Source of the DNA: an uncultured Clostridia bacterium
GTDB lineage: Bacteria > Bacillota > Clostridia > TANB77 > CAG-508
Direction of reading: 5' to 3'
Length of the DNA stretch: 54,503 nucleotides
Assembly: GCA_948875265.1 (NCBI GenBank)
Contig: CAQRYF010000005.1
Span: 1-54,503 of the forward strand
This document shows, one piece after another, positions 36,317 to 46,976 of this stretch. The notes beneath the pieces were generated by a model. The model made no database searches. It was not told the DNA's origin and saw nothing but the letters and a program-made list of their open reading frames with translations. Each line of letters begins with the position of its first letter. The first letter of the stretch is position 1. Position numbers and translations under genes: made by a program.

Positions 36317-37810
36317 TTATTTATTATTTTCTTCTAAATGTATTATTTTAGTTGCTATTTTTTTTATAAAAGTTTCATCATGTTCTACAAAAATAAGATT
36401 AGGACGATATTTTAATATTGCTTCTTCTATTTGAATTCTTGTTAAAATATCAATATAATTTAAAGGTTCATCCCAAATATAAATATGAGCAGATTCCGAA
36501 ATACTTTTAGCAATTAGAACTTTCTTTTTCTGTCCTTCACTAAAATTTTTTATATCTTTTTCCAATTCTAAACTTGAAAATCCCATTTTAGAAAGCATAG
36601 CTTTAAAAACAGATTCTTCAATATTGCTTTGTCTTGCTAATTCTTTTAGATTTCCTTTTAAATTTTCTGTACTCTGAGAAACATAAGATATTTTTATATC
36701 ATTTGTTATCTTAAAATCTCCTTCAAATTCAATTTTTTCTCCTAATATTAATTTTATAATACTTGATTTTCCTGCTCCATTTCTACCTACAATTGCAATT
36801 CTTTCTCCATTTTTCATTTCAAATGACACTTTATTAAAAATTGCTTTATCTCCATATTTTATTTGTAAGTTATTTGCTAATAATAATGGATTTTTTCTGC
36901 TTTCTAATGGTTTTATTGTAAGGTTTTCTTTTTTATCAATATTATTAAGTAACTTTGTTTTTTCTTCTATTTTATTATTTATTCGCTTTTCCATAACTTT
37001 AGATTTTTTCATCATTTTTGCTGCTTGATGTCCAATGTAACCTTTATCTACACTTGAACCTGAATTAGTGGTTCCATTTTTTGTTTTTTCTATTTTGTCT
37101 GACCAATTAGCTGTATTTTTAGATGCAATTTCTAATTTAGCAATGTCTCTTTTTAATCTATTATTTTGCACAAATTCAAAGTTATCTTGTCTGTCTTTAT
37201 TTTCTTGCCAAGAACTAAAGTTACCTTTTTGTATGTCAATATTGGTATTATTGATTGATATTATGTGATCAACTACATTATCTATAAATTCTCTATCATG
37301 TGATACCAAAATAAATCCCTTTTTCAACTTTAAATATTGTACTAGATTTTCCTTTGTTTGTATATCTATATGATTTGTGGGCTCATCAATTAATAAAAAA
37401 TTATTTCCTTTTAAAAATAAACTAATTAAAAGAATTTTCATTTGCTCTCCACCACTTAAAAGTCTAAAATCTCTATAAAGAATTTCAGCATCTGCATGCA
37501 ACAAGTTTAATTCTTTTATAATTTCCCAGTCTTCCACATTTGTTGCAATATCTTGTACAATTTCTATTGCCATTTTATTTTTTTCTTTAACTTCAAATGG
37601 AAAATAATCAAATTCTACATTTGATGATATTTTCCCTGTATATGGATACTTTCCCAATAGTAATTTTAAAAGAGTTGTTTTTCCTTTACCATTTCGACCA
37701 ATTAACCCTAACTTCCAGTCTGTATCTAAGTTAAATGATATATTTTCAAATACATTTTCTAAACTTCTATCATATCCAAATGTTAAATTATTTACTTGTA
37801 TCATTGACAT
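36317..37810 (-). CDS. ABC-F ribosomal protection protein, Lsa-like
   Basis: This soluble 497-residue protein has two ABC domains and no membrane part. The first has GLIGRNGKGKTT, LSGGEQMK and LLIDEPTNHID; the second has AIVGRNGAGKSS, FSEGQKKK and YIWDEPLNYID. The opening (TFGYDRSLENVFENISFNLD in part, DTDWKLGLIGRNG) closely follows the Lsa family, whose members displace lincosamides, streptogramin A and pleuromutilins from the ribosome. The ATG at 37810 follows AGGAGG. No leader-peptide attenuator is evident in the short upstream region, and resistance is not proved by sequence. Confidence 0.82.
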   Translation of the reverse strand: MSMIQVNNLTFGYDRSLENVFENISFNLDTDWKLGLIGRNGKGKTTLLKLLLGKYPYTGKISSNVEFDYFPFEVKEKNKMAIEIVQDIATNVEDWEIIKELNLLHADAEILYRDFRLLSGGEQMKILLISLFLKGNNFLLIDEPTNHIDIQTKENLVQYLKLKKGFILVSHDREFIDNVVDHIISINNTNIDIQKGNFSSWQENKDRQDNFEFVQNNRLKRDIAKLEIASKNTANWSDKIEKTKNGTTNSGSSVDKGYIGHQAAKMMKKSKVMEKRINNKIEEKTKLLNNIDKKENLTIKPLESRKNPLLLANNLQIKYGDKAIFNKVSFEMKNGERIAIVGRNGAGKSSIIKLILGEKIEFEGDFKITNDIKISYVSQSTENLKGNLKELARQSNIEESVFKAMLSKMGFSSLELEKDIKNFSEGQKKKVLIAKSISESAHIYIWDEPLNYIDILTRIQIEEAILKYRPNLIFVEHDETFIKKIATKIIHLEENNK

Positions 37811-37894
37811 TTTGTTCACCTCCTAATTATATTAGATACTTCCGAATATTTTTAAGTTACCGCTCTAATCCATTTTCAATTTATTATTAAAAAC

Positions 37895-38462
37895 TTAACG
37901 ATAGTCTTTTGGAATATACATATTATATTTTTCTTTATCAAATTCTAATTTAAGTTTATTTAATAAAATTTTATTATATTTATTGGACTTTAAGTTATAC
38001 TCTAAGCTCCATAATAGCCATGAATAATCATACCATTTATCACCAAACCCTGAATTATCCAAATCAATAAAACCTACAAACTCATTGTCTTTATTTACAA
38101 AAATATTAGGCAAGCATAAATCTCCATGAACAAAATCATTTCCTACGTTGTCTGTTGATTTAAATAGACAATTTAGGATTATTTATGAATCTTGCATTAA
38201 TTAAACTATCACCATTAATATAAGTCCTTAAATAATAAGATTTATTATTCTCTTCTATATAATAAATACTTCTGCTACCTGGTACATTATTATTATAAAG
38301 AAAATCTACTCTTTCTTTTTCTCTTAATAATCTTTTCTTATTGGTATATATTTTCAAGATATATTTATCCTCAAAAATATATACCTCATCCTCACTACGA
38401 CCTACTGTATCAATACTATAAGTAAGATTTTTTACATATTCATTTATACTTTTTGGAAACAT
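37895..38462 (-). pseudogene. Decayed aminoglycoside phosphotransferase-family gene
   Basis: The 5' part (100 residues from 38462) is an APH/choline kinase-like N-lobe (IDTVGRSEDEVYIFEDKY, LREKERVDFLYNN). It stops at NNPKLSI. A different frame then encodes DFVHGDLCLPNIFV and FVGFIDLDNSGFGDKWYDY, which carry the catalytic HGD and the metal-binding D of the C-lobe. Some 15-20 codons between the lobes appear deleted along with the frame. No CGG lies at the junction, so this break is ordinary decay. Confidence 0.65.
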
Positions 38463-38559
38463 AATTCTCTTCCTTCACACCTTACTATCTTTTGTTAGAA
38501 TTATATAATAAAAGACAGATAATTTCAACTTATTACCTATCCTATATGTAACTTGTCGC

Positions 38560-39573
38560 TTAGATGCTATTTAGATTTTTTGTTTCTATTACTAACTCAT
38601 CAAAGTCTGACATATAATTTTTGTCTTGTATAACTCTATATTTTTTATACTCATTTAAGGCTAACTTGTCTGCTATTTCTCTCTTTATTTTCCCATTATC
38701 TTTTAGAGTGTTATATTCATTGATTTTAAAAAATACTTCTAATTTTTCTTTCCATTCTTGCATTGAAATAATCTTGCCTAGTTTTACTTGTCTTTCTGCA
38801 TAATCAAGATACATAGATACTAAATTATTTAGTTCTGTAATTTCTTCTTGTGAAAGATAGTTTTTGGCTATTGTTACATCTGTTTCAAGTATTTTCCCCT
38901 CTGGTGCATTTTTCCATGTTGTTAATCCCATATTTTCCTTCTTACTGTCAACTCTATTGTATATTATTTCAGGTGCTGTCATTCCAGTAATTGCAAAGTG
39001 TAACTTATTCTGAACATTCTTATAAAATTCTTGTGTTGTTTCACTATTTTTGTCATAATCAAAACTACATTCTTTATAAATATCAGTTATTTTTTGATAA
39101 AATCTTCTTTCACTTGCTCTAATTTCCTTTATCTTAACTAATAATTCCTCAAAATAGTCTTTTCCAAATTTAGGGCCATTTGTTAACATTTCATTATTAA
39201 CAACAAAGCCTTTTTTTATATATTCTTTTAAAATTTTTGTAGCCCAAATTCTAAAATCAGTTGCTTCTTTTGAATTTACTCTATATCCAACCGCTATAAT
39301 TGCATCTAAACTATAAAAATTTGTATTATATTTTTTTCCATCTGAAGCAGTTACTCTAATTTTTTGAGTAACTGAATCTTGCTTTAATTCTCGTGTTTTA
39401 AATATATTTTGTAAATGATATGTTATATTATTTTCTGCCACATTAAATAATTTTGACATTGATTTTTGAGTTAACCAAAAGTCTTCTTCATTATACAAAA
39501 CTTCTACTGATATATTTTCATTATTTTGGCTTTGATATATTATTAAATCTTTTAAATTTTCTATATTGTTCAA
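38560..39573 (-). CDS. RhuM-family protein
   Basis: A 337-residue protein with the RhuM pattern: an N-terminal DNA-binding-like helix (FWLTQKSMSKLFNVAENNITYH), then NFYSLDAIIAVGYRVNS, FRIWATKILKEYIKKGF, and a C-terminal Fic/DOC-like helical part (LDYAERQVKLGKIISMQEW in blocks). RhuM was first seen on a Salmonella pathogenicity island; its activity is unknown and it is common on mobile elements. It uses a TTG start behind GAGGTGATTAG. A LexA-like box lies at its promoter. Confidence 0.85.
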   Translation of the reverse strand: MNNIENLKDLIIYQSQNNENISVEVLYNEEDFWLTQKSMSKLFNVAENNITYHLQNIFKTRELKQDSVTQKIRVTASDGKKYNTNFYSLDAIIAVGYRVNSKEATDFRIWATKILKEYIKKGFVVNNEMLTNGPKFGKDYFEELLVKIKEIRASERRFYQKITDIYKECSFDYDKNSETTQEFYKNVQNKLHFAITGMTAPEIIYNRVDSKKENMGLTTWKNAPEGKILETDVTIAKNYLSQEEITELNNLVSMYLDYAERQVKLGKIISMQEWKEKLEVFFKINEYNTLKDNGKIKREIADKLALNEYKKYRVIQDKNYMSDFDELVIETKNLNSI

Positions 39574-39598
39574 TACTAATCACCTCATTTTTATTTTA

Positions 39599-39641
39599 GA
39601 ACTGTTGTTTGTATTTTATAATAGAATAATTGCTGTGTCAA
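39599..39641 (-). promoter_or_regulatory. RhuM promoter with LexA-like box
   Basis: TTGACA (39636-39641) and a TATAAA-like -10 (39615-39620) precede the RhuM gene. GAACTGTTGTTT (39599-39610) fits the Gram-positive LexA pattern GAAC-N4-GTTY loosely. A similar GAACTATTGTTT (16007-16018) remains at the RhuM remnant. SOS control is an inference. Confidence 0.4.
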
Positions 39642-39650
39642 CATTTCTAG

Positions 39651-39960
39651 TTAAATTTGTGTAATATATTTTCTATGTGAATTTTTTACATTATTTTGAT
39701 TTACCATTGAATATTACATTGTAGTATCTATTTTTATATGTCCTAATAATTTTTGCACTTGCTCAACTAGCATTCCTTTATCAATAGCTAGCCATAACTA
39801 TTGTTATTCTAAATTTATGTGATATACTTTATTTAAATTTGCTTCTCTTCCTAAATTTCTAATAGCAATTTAAATCCTCTATATTCCTAATCTATTAATA
39901 TATCTGCATTATTCTTTTGTGTTTCTTGCTTCTTAGCTTGTTCCAATTTCTCAATTCTAT
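39651..39960 (-). pseudogene. Tyrosine recombinase (integrase) remnant
   Basis: The fragment reads AIDKGMLVEQVQKLLGHIKI then DTTM, a stop, and YSMVNQNNVKNSHRKYI. This is the conserved C-terminal HxxR/LGH-Y region of phage integrases, with a stop codon just before the catalytic Tyr. Upstream residues (LGREANL) follow in broken frames. It is a dead integrase, showing that a mobile element once carried this region. The rest of the 39574-40091 gap shows no gene. Confidence 0.6.
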
Positions 39961-39990
39961 AATATTTTTATCAAATTTACATAATTCAAA

Positions 39991-40027
39991 AGGTGGATAT
40001 ATTCAAAACAATATACTCACCTTTTTT
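39991..40027. terminator. Hairpin terminator after the PAP2 phosphatase gene
   Basis: Arms AGGTG..TATA and TATA..CACCT flank an AT-rich loop, with a run of T on the plus strand and a shorter one on the minus strand. It lies about 65 bases past the PAP2 stop. Confidence 0.45.
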
Positions 40028-40091
40028 ATTTTTTCCATCTATAAACAAATTACCTCATAAAATTATAATTATAAATTAGTAATATTCTAAT

Positions 40092-40739
40092 TTATTTCCT
40101 TATTACATACTTATTGATAATATTTGTATATAAAATTAAATATGCAATTGATATTAAAAATCCAGCTAATACATCACTTGTGTAATGAACTCCTAGATAA
40201 ATTCTACTAATCCCTATTGTTATTATTAATATACTTAAAATTGTAATTGAAAACCATTTAATATATTGATTTTTGATATATTTGTATATTAAATATATTA
40301 TAAAACCATAAAAAGCCATACTAACCATAGAATGTCCAGATGGAAAGCTATAACCACTTTCATCAATTATTCTATATTCTGTTGGCCTAGGTCTTTGTAA
40401 TATATTTTTTAGTAAAATATTTAATAATGTTACTATTCCTAGATTAGAAACAATAGCTATACCAATTTTCTTGTTTTTAATTGCTATTAATAATATAAAA
40501 CATATTACAACTAGCCATGTAGCTCCTCCAAAATTAGTAATTGACTTTGCTATCGGTGTTGCAAAGTCTGATATTACATATGTAGATATTATTTTATATC
40601 CTATAATATCACCTTTCATAATTTCCTTAGAAAATACATCTTCAGCTATTGCTAAAAAAATTATTATACAACTAAATAATATAATCCATTTTAAATTCTT
40701 CTTTATGAAACCTTCTATATTCTCTATCTTTTGTTTCAT
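40092..40739 (-). CDS. PAP2-family lipid phosphatase
   Basis: A 215-residue integral membrane phosphatase with six hydrophobic segments. The three PAP2 motifs are KNILQRPRP near residue 110, SFPSGHSMVS near residue 130 and SRIYLGVHYTSDVLAG near residue 180. Such proteins dephosphorylate undecaprenyl diphosphate or phosphatidic-acid-type lipids. It starts at ATG after AAAGGA. Which lipid it uses is not decided by sequence. Confidence 0.9.
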   Translation of the reverse strand: MKQKIENIEGFIKKNLKWIILFSCIIIFLAIAEDVFSKEIMKGDIIGYKIISTYVISDFATPIAKSITNFGGATWLVVICFILLIAIKNKKIGIAIVSNLGIVTLLNILLKNILQRPRPTEYRIIDESGYSFPSGHSMVSMAFYGFIIYLIYKYIKNQYIKWFSITILSILIITIGISRIYLGVHYTSDVLAGFLISIAYLILYTNIINKYVIRK

Positions 40740-40778
40740 CTTGTATCCTTTCTTATTTTCATTCTATATTGCTTCTAA

Positions 40779-41474
40779 TTATTTATTAATAATATCTTTT
40801 ACTACTTCTCCTGATATAATTAAACCTGCTACTGATGGAACAAATGAAATACTTCCAGGTATGCGGTCTTTTTCTTGCTTTTCAAATAATTTGATAGGTT
40901 CTTCCTTTGAATAAACGACTTTAAGTTCGTTTATATTTCTAGTTCTCAACTCTTTTCTCATAACTTTTGCTAGAGGACATACGCTTGTTTTATATATGTC
41001 TGTTACTTCAAATCTAGTTGGGTCTAATTTATTTCCTGTTCCCATACTAGAAATTATTGGAATATTTAATTTATTACATCTTACTACTAATTCAATTTTA
41101 GCTGTTACTGTATCTATGGCATCCACCACATAATCTGTCGTCTCGTCTAAAATCCCTTTACTACTAGGCATAAAAAACTCTTGATATATTTCTACACTCG
41201 CATTTGGATTTATCTCTAAAATTCTTCTCTTTGCCACTTCTACTTTAGACTTTCCAATTGTTTTTCTTGTTGCAATAATTTGTCTATTTAAATTTGTTAA
41301 ACTTACCTCATCATTATCTACTAATATAAATTTTCCTATACCTGCTCTTGCTAATCCCTCAACCACAAAAGAACCTACTCCCCCTATTCCAAATATAGCA
41401 ACTTTTGCATTTTGAAGTTTCTCTACTCCCATTTTACCTATTAACAATTCTGTTCTTGAAAATTGATTTGACAT
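40779..41474 (-). CDS. tcdA: tRNA threonylcarbamoyladenosine dehydratase TcdA
   Basis: The 231-residue ThiF/E1-like protein has the adenylation P-loop IFGIGGVGSFVVEGLARAGI and the DNDEVSLTNLNRQ block, followed by VVDAIDTVTAK and the TcdA-type SSMGTGNKLDPTRF and SVCPLAKVMRKELR. TcdA catalyses ATP-dependent cyclisation of t6A37 to ct6A in tRNAs. Its closeness to the suf genes makes sense as the family works with Suf/Csd-type sulfur donors. It begins behind AAAGGG. Confidence 0.9.
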   Translation of the reverse strand: MSNQFSRTELLIGKMGVEKLQNAKVAIFGIGGVGSFVVEGLARAGIGKFILVDNDEVSLTNLNRQIIATRKTIGKSKVEVAKRRILEINPNASVEIYQEFFMPSSKGILDETTDYVVDAIDTVTAKIELVVRCNKLNIPIISSMGTGNKLDPTRFEVTDIYKTSVCPLAKVMRKELRTRNINELKVVYSKEEPIKLFEKQEKDRIPGSISFVPSVAGLIISGEVVKDIINK

Positions 41475-41499
41475 ATCTCTTATCCCTTTCTCATAATCT

Positions 41500-41556
41500 G
41501 ATCAAGGGGACACGTTCCTTGATCAAATGACCTAGGGGCGCGTCCCCTTAATCACC
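41500..41556. repeat. GC-rich palindromic intergenic element between tcdA and copA
   Basis: Two nested palindromes, GATCAAGG..CCTTGATC and AGGGG-CGCGT-CCCCT, sit directly after the copper gene stop. The GC content is far above that of the region. It resembles the elements at 4.1 and 51.0 kb in being a compact palindrome between genes, though the core sequences differ. Confidence 0.6.
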
Positions 41557-44089
41557 CTTAATCACAAATCCTGCTTCTTCTATAACTTCTTTTATTTTGC
41601 TATTGCTTATTTCTGTTTCTGATTCTATAATAGCATTTTTATTTTCTAAACTAACTTCTACTCTTGTAACTCCTTCGATAGATTTTAGTGCTTTTTCTAC
41701 ACTCATTTTACAATGACTACATTGCATTCCTTCTATATTAATTATTTTTGTGTTCATCTTTTTTTCCTCCTCTTTTTTATAATTAACTTTATTATTTGTT
41801 TGTTTGAATTTTCTAAGTCTTAAGGCATTTGTTACAACGCATACTGAACTTAAACTCATGGCTGCTGCACCGTAACATTGGATTTAGTTTTAGTCCTAAA
41901 CTTAAATAAAATACTCCCGCTGCTACTGGTATTCCTATTGTGTTATAAAAAAATGCCCAAAACAAGTTCATTTTTATATTTCTTATTACTGCTTTGCTTA
42001 AGTCAATCGCAGTGACCACATCTAATAAGCTGTTTTTTATTAAAACAACATCTGCTGATTCTATTGCAATGTCTGTTCCTGATCCTATTGCTAATCCTAC
42101 ATCTGCTTTTACTAATGCAGGACTATCATTAATTCCATCTCCTACAAATGCAACTTTTTTGCCTTGCTTTTGTAATTTTGATACTTCCTTTTCTTTATCT
42201 TGTGGTAATACTTCTGATATTACTTTATCAATTTCTAGACTGTTTCCTATTGTCTCTGCAACAACTTTATTGTCTCCTGTTAACATTATAACTTCTACAT
42301 TTTTTCTTTTTAATTTTTTTATCGCGTCCATACTGGTATCTTTTATGGTGTCCGCTACAGCAATTATTCCTATAACCTCATTCTCATCTGCAAAGTACAA
42401 GACCGTCTTTCCTTGTTTTAGAAATTCCTCACCTTTATCTTCAATACTGTTTGTATTAATATTATTTTCTTTAATAAAATTAATATTTCCACCAAAGTAT
42501 TGTTTTTTATTTATCTTTGCTTTCACTCCTCTTCCTGAAATAGCTATGAATTCTTGTGTTTCTGGTAATTTAATAGCTTCTGTATTTACTTTTTCAATAA
42601 TTGCTTCTGCAAGTGGATGTTCTGAATTTCTTTCTAATCCTCCTGCGATTTTTAATAATTCTTTTTCTTCTAATTTACTTATTATATCTGTAACTTTGGG
42701 CTTTCCTGAAGTTATAGTTCCTGTTTTATCTAAAACAACTGTATCAACTTCATGTAATAATTCTAAACTTTCTGCAGATTTTATTAATATTCCATATTCT
42801 GCACCTTTTCCTGTTCCAACCATAATTGCTACTGGTGTAGCTAATCCTAATGCACATGGACAAGAAATTACTAAAACTGCGATACCAATGCTTAATGCAA
42901 ATTCAATGCTTTGTCCTTGTAGTAACCAGAATATTGTTGCTGCAAGTGCAATAAAAATTACGCAAGGTACAAATATTCCGCTTACTTTATCAGCTAATTT
43001 TGATATTGGTGCTTTAGAATTACTTGCTTCTTCTACTAATTTTATAATCTGTGAAAGTGTTGTATCTTTCCCAATTTTTGTTGCTTTCATCTTAAAATAT
43101 CCATTTTTATTAATTGTACCTGAGATTACATTATCTCCAACTGTTTTTTCTACAGGTATACTTTCTCCTGTTATACTAGATTGATCAATTGATGAGTTAC
43201 CTTCAATTATAACACCATCTACTCCGATACTTTCACCAGGTTTAATTATTATTATATCTCCTTGAATAATTTCTTCTATTCCTAATTCTATTTCTTTTTT
43301 ATCTCTTACAACAATTGCTGTTTTTGGAGCTAAGTTTAATAATTTACTAATTGCTTCACTTGTTTTCCCTTTTGATTTTGTTTCTAAATACTTTCCTAAA
43401 GTAATTAATGTTAGTATAGTTCCTGCTGATTCAAAATAGATATCCATTGAATATTTTTTTACAATATCTATTTGATTATGTCCTAATCCATATCCTATCA
43501 TATAAATAGCAAAAATCCCATATACAATTGCGGCTGAACTTCCAATTGCAATTAATGAATCCATATTAGGTGTTCTTTTTAATAATCTTTTAAATCCAAT
43601 AATGAAGTAATTTCTATTTACATATACAATTGGCAATAACAATAAAAATTGTGTAAATCCATAGTTAATTGCATTTTCATTCCCATGAAATATCGCTTTT
43701 ATAATTTGTGGAATTGGTAATCCAAACCATTCATATAACATATGATACATGGCTATATACATTAGTGGAATTAAAAAACATATAGATATTATTAATCTCT
43801 TTTTCATATTTTTTATTATGCTGTTATTATCAATTACTTTTTCTTTTTTATTTTGCTTTTTATTGTTTTCTTTATCATTGCTTATTCTTGCTTCATAACC
43901 TGCATCTACAACTGCTTTTATAATTTTATCATTATCAAGAATATTTTCGTTATATTCTACTATCATATTATTTGATAATAGATTAACTACTACATTTTGT
44001 ACTCCTTCTAATTTTGTCACTGCTTTTTCCACATGTGATGAACAACTACTACAAGTCATTCCTTGGATATCAAATTTAACTTTTTGCAT
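41548..44089 (-). CDS. copA: Copper-exporting P1B ATPase CopA with C-terminal CopZ-like domain, +1 shift at CGG
   Basis: CopA pumps Cu(I) out of the cell. From 44089 the protein has an N-terminal HMA domain (GMTCSSCSSHV), the CPC channel motif (ISCPCALGLATP), the phospho-Asp in DKTGTITSGKP, TGDN and GDGINDSPAL. Near the end, NPML is followed by in-frame CGG (41870-41872); skipping the C gives GAAAMSLSSVCVVTNALRLR, the conserved last helix. The frame continues through a linker into a second HMA domain (GMQCSHCKMSV). The joined protein is about 846 residues. GAGGAGG before an internal ATG (about 41757) could also make free CopZ-like protein. Without the shift, the last helix is lost. Confidence 0.87.
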
Positions 44090-44168
44090 ATTTTATTATT
44101 TTCTCCTTTCTTTTTATAGTATTTGAGTATTTATAAAGATATATAATAAATTATACTTTTTTAAATAA

Positions 44169-44189
44169 GGGTCACAATTGCTGTGACCC
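44169..44189. terminator. Hairpin terminator after the SCIFF peptide gene
   Basis: Arms GGGTCACA and TGTGACCC flank a short loop, between the SCIFF gene stop and the copA start. It may act in both directions. Confidence 0.5.
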
Positions 44190-44211
44190 CATTTTGTTTT
44201 TTACTAGTCAG

Positions 44212-44361
44212 CTACTTGTTCTCACAAGTCTGATTTCCTACTGTGCAGGAAGTTTTACATGCTGACTGGCATGATGTCTGACATTCGCCACATCCTATAT
44301 TTTTAGTTTTTCCACCAAAACCGGATGTTAATGTCATTACATGTTTTTTGTTCTCTTTCAT
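44212..44361 (-). CDS. scfA: SCIFF (six-cysteine) ranthipeptide precursor
   Basis: A 49-residue peptide whose C-terminal half reads CGECQTSCQSACKTSC and then TVGNQTCENK, matching the SCIFF family found across Clostridia almost exactly. The six Cys are at residues 24, 27, 31, 35, 39 and 46. In the family a radical SAM maturase (ScfB) installs thioether links. The maturase, normally adjacent, is absent from this window. The gene begins behind GGAGGAATTTATC and ends before a terminator, so it looks monocistronic. It was missed by length cut-offs and was read directly from the sequence. Confidence 0.9.
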   Translation of the reverse strand: MKENKKHVMTLTSGFGGKTKNIGCGECQTSCQSACKTSCTVGNQTCENK

Positions 44362-44440
44362 GATAAATTCCTCCATTAAACAAAAACAACTTTACAATGT
44401 GACATGTAAATTATACTATTAATTTTTGTAAATTGCTATA

Positions 44441-45580
44441 CTATAACTCTATTATTTTTTCCCAATTTAATTTTTCTTTTCCAAAATGTCCATAATTAGT
44501 AGTTTTTCTATATATTGGCTTTTTTAATTCTAAATAATTGATTATTCCTCTTGGTGTTAAATCAAATTTTTCATATATCTTATTTACAATTTCTTCTTCT
44601 GGAATTGTATTTGTACCATATGTATCAACATAGATTGAAACTGGTTTTGCAACTCCAATTGCATATGAAAATTGTATTTCACACTTTTTAGCATATCCAT
44701 TTGCTACTATGTTTTTAGCAATAAATCTTGCCATATAAGCTGCTGATCTATCTACTTTTGTAGCATCTTTTCCTGAAAACGCTCCTCCACCATGTCTTGC
44801 ATATCCACCATAAGTATCTACTATAATTTTTCTTCCAGTTAATCCACTATCTCCTAGAGGTCCCCCAATTACAAATCTACCTGTTGGATTTATAAAGTAT
44901 TTTGTTTTTTCATCTAACAATTCTTTTGGTACAACTTCTTTTATAACTTTTTCTTTTATATCTTTTTTTAATATTTCTAAATCTATATCTGCATTATGTT
45001 GTGTAGATATAACAATTGTATCTACTCTAATTGGCTTTTCATTTTCATATTCAATTGTGACTTGTACTTTTCCATCTGGTCTTAAATAATCAATCACATT
45101 CTGCTTTCTTACAATAGTTAATCTTTTAGCTAATTTATGTGCTAAAGATATTGGTAATGGCATCAACTCTTTTGTCTCATCACAAGCAAATCCAAACATA
45201 ATTCCTTGGTCTCCTGCACCTTCTGATTCTAGTTTTCCTTCCTTACTTTCTAATGATTTATCAACTCCTAGGGCTATATCTGAAGATTGTTTTGAGACAT
45301 TTACAGTAATCTTACACGTTCTATAATCTATATCTAGATTAGCATTATCATATCCTATTTCTTTAATAGCTTGTCTTGCAATTTCTTCTATATTGACTTC
45401 TGCTACTGAACTAATTTCTCCTGTTATATAAATTTCTCCTTTTCCTGCTACTGTCTCACATGCTACTCTTGAATTTTCATCTTGGCTTAAATATGCATCT
45501 AAAACACTATCTGATATATAATCACATAGTTTATCTGGATGCCCTTCTGTTACACTTTCTGATGTGAATAATTTTCTCAT
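44441..45580 (-). CDS. metK: S-adenosylmethionine synthetase
   Basis: MetK makes S-adenosylmethionine from methionine and ATP. The 379-residue protein has the opening MRKLFTSESVTEGHPDKLCD, the GAGDQGIMFGFA loop, and DSGLTGRKIIVDTYGG and GGGAFSGKDATKVDRS near the centre. The start at 45580 was chosen since AAAGGAAG precedes it. A SAM-I riboswitch with terminator lies upstream, so the gene is controlled by its product. Confidence 0.96.
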   Translation of the reverse strand: MRKLFTSESVTEGHPDKLCDYISDSVLDAYLSQDENSRVACETVAGKGEIYITGEISSVAEVNIEEIARQAIKEIGYDNANLDIDYRTCKITVNVSKQSSDIALGVDKSLESKEGKLESEGAGDQGIMFGFACDETKELMPLPISLAHKLAKRLTIVRKQNVIDYLRPDGKVQVTIEYENEKPIRVDTIVISTQHNADIDLEILKKDIKEKVIKEVVPKELLDEKTKYFINPTGRFVIGGPLGDSGLTGRKIIVDTYGGYARHGGGAFSGKDATKVDRSAAYMARFIAKNIVANGYAKKCEIQFSYAIGVAKPVSIYVDTYGTNTIPEEEIVNKIYEKFDLTPRGIINYLELKKPIYRKTTNYGHFGKEKLNWEKIIEL

Positions 45581-45641
45581 ATTATTACTTCCTTTCTTTC
45601 TACTTTTATTTCTACATATATGTTTCAATTATTTATTTCCA

Positions 45642-45797
45642 ACAAAAAACCTTTGCGTAAAGTACAAAGGTTCATAATTTTGATTTTAAAAATCATCATC
45701 CAAAGTACAGTTACTTTGTCGGTATTAGCACCTTATTTAAAACAGGTTGCTGTGGAGTCATAAAGCCGATTCTCTCGTCCACTCTTGATAACATATA
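45642..45797 (-). promoter_or_regulatory. SAM-I (S-box) riboswitch with terminator upstream of metK
   Basis: On the minus strand the aptamer (about 45692-45795) contains the typical segments TTATCAAGAG, AGCAACC, AAGGTGCTAA and GATGATG in order. An intrinsic terminator follows (45648-45672, arms AACCTTTG and CAAAGGTT, then six T's). High SAM should stop transcription before metK. Family assignment is by consensus, not by a covariance-model run. Confidence 0.92.
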
Positions 45798-45850
45798 TTG
45801 TTAACTATTATAATTGCTTATCTATGTAAAGTCAATAGTTTTCGTATTTA

Positions 45851-46903
<1,053 letters not shown>

Positions 46904-46976
46904 CTTTATTTTCCTTTTTATTATTTTACTTTTTCATAGTTTCATATTTTATGTCAATATTAATCGAACTCTTTTT

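Noticed and set aside
37820..37894. A leader-peptide attenuator for the Lsa-like gene
   Set aside because: Short start codons in the region run into stops at once, and no terminator and antiterminator pair is visible.
41548..41859. A separate 103-residue gene starting MSLSSVCVV
   Set aside because: Its first 30 residues are the last helix of CopA in the shifted frame; only the HMA domain from about 41757 has its own ribosome binding site.
41994..43184. A 396-codon plus-strand ORF opposite copA
   Set aside because: It is the mirror frame of a conserved ATPase gene, with no ribosome binding site and no recognisable family.
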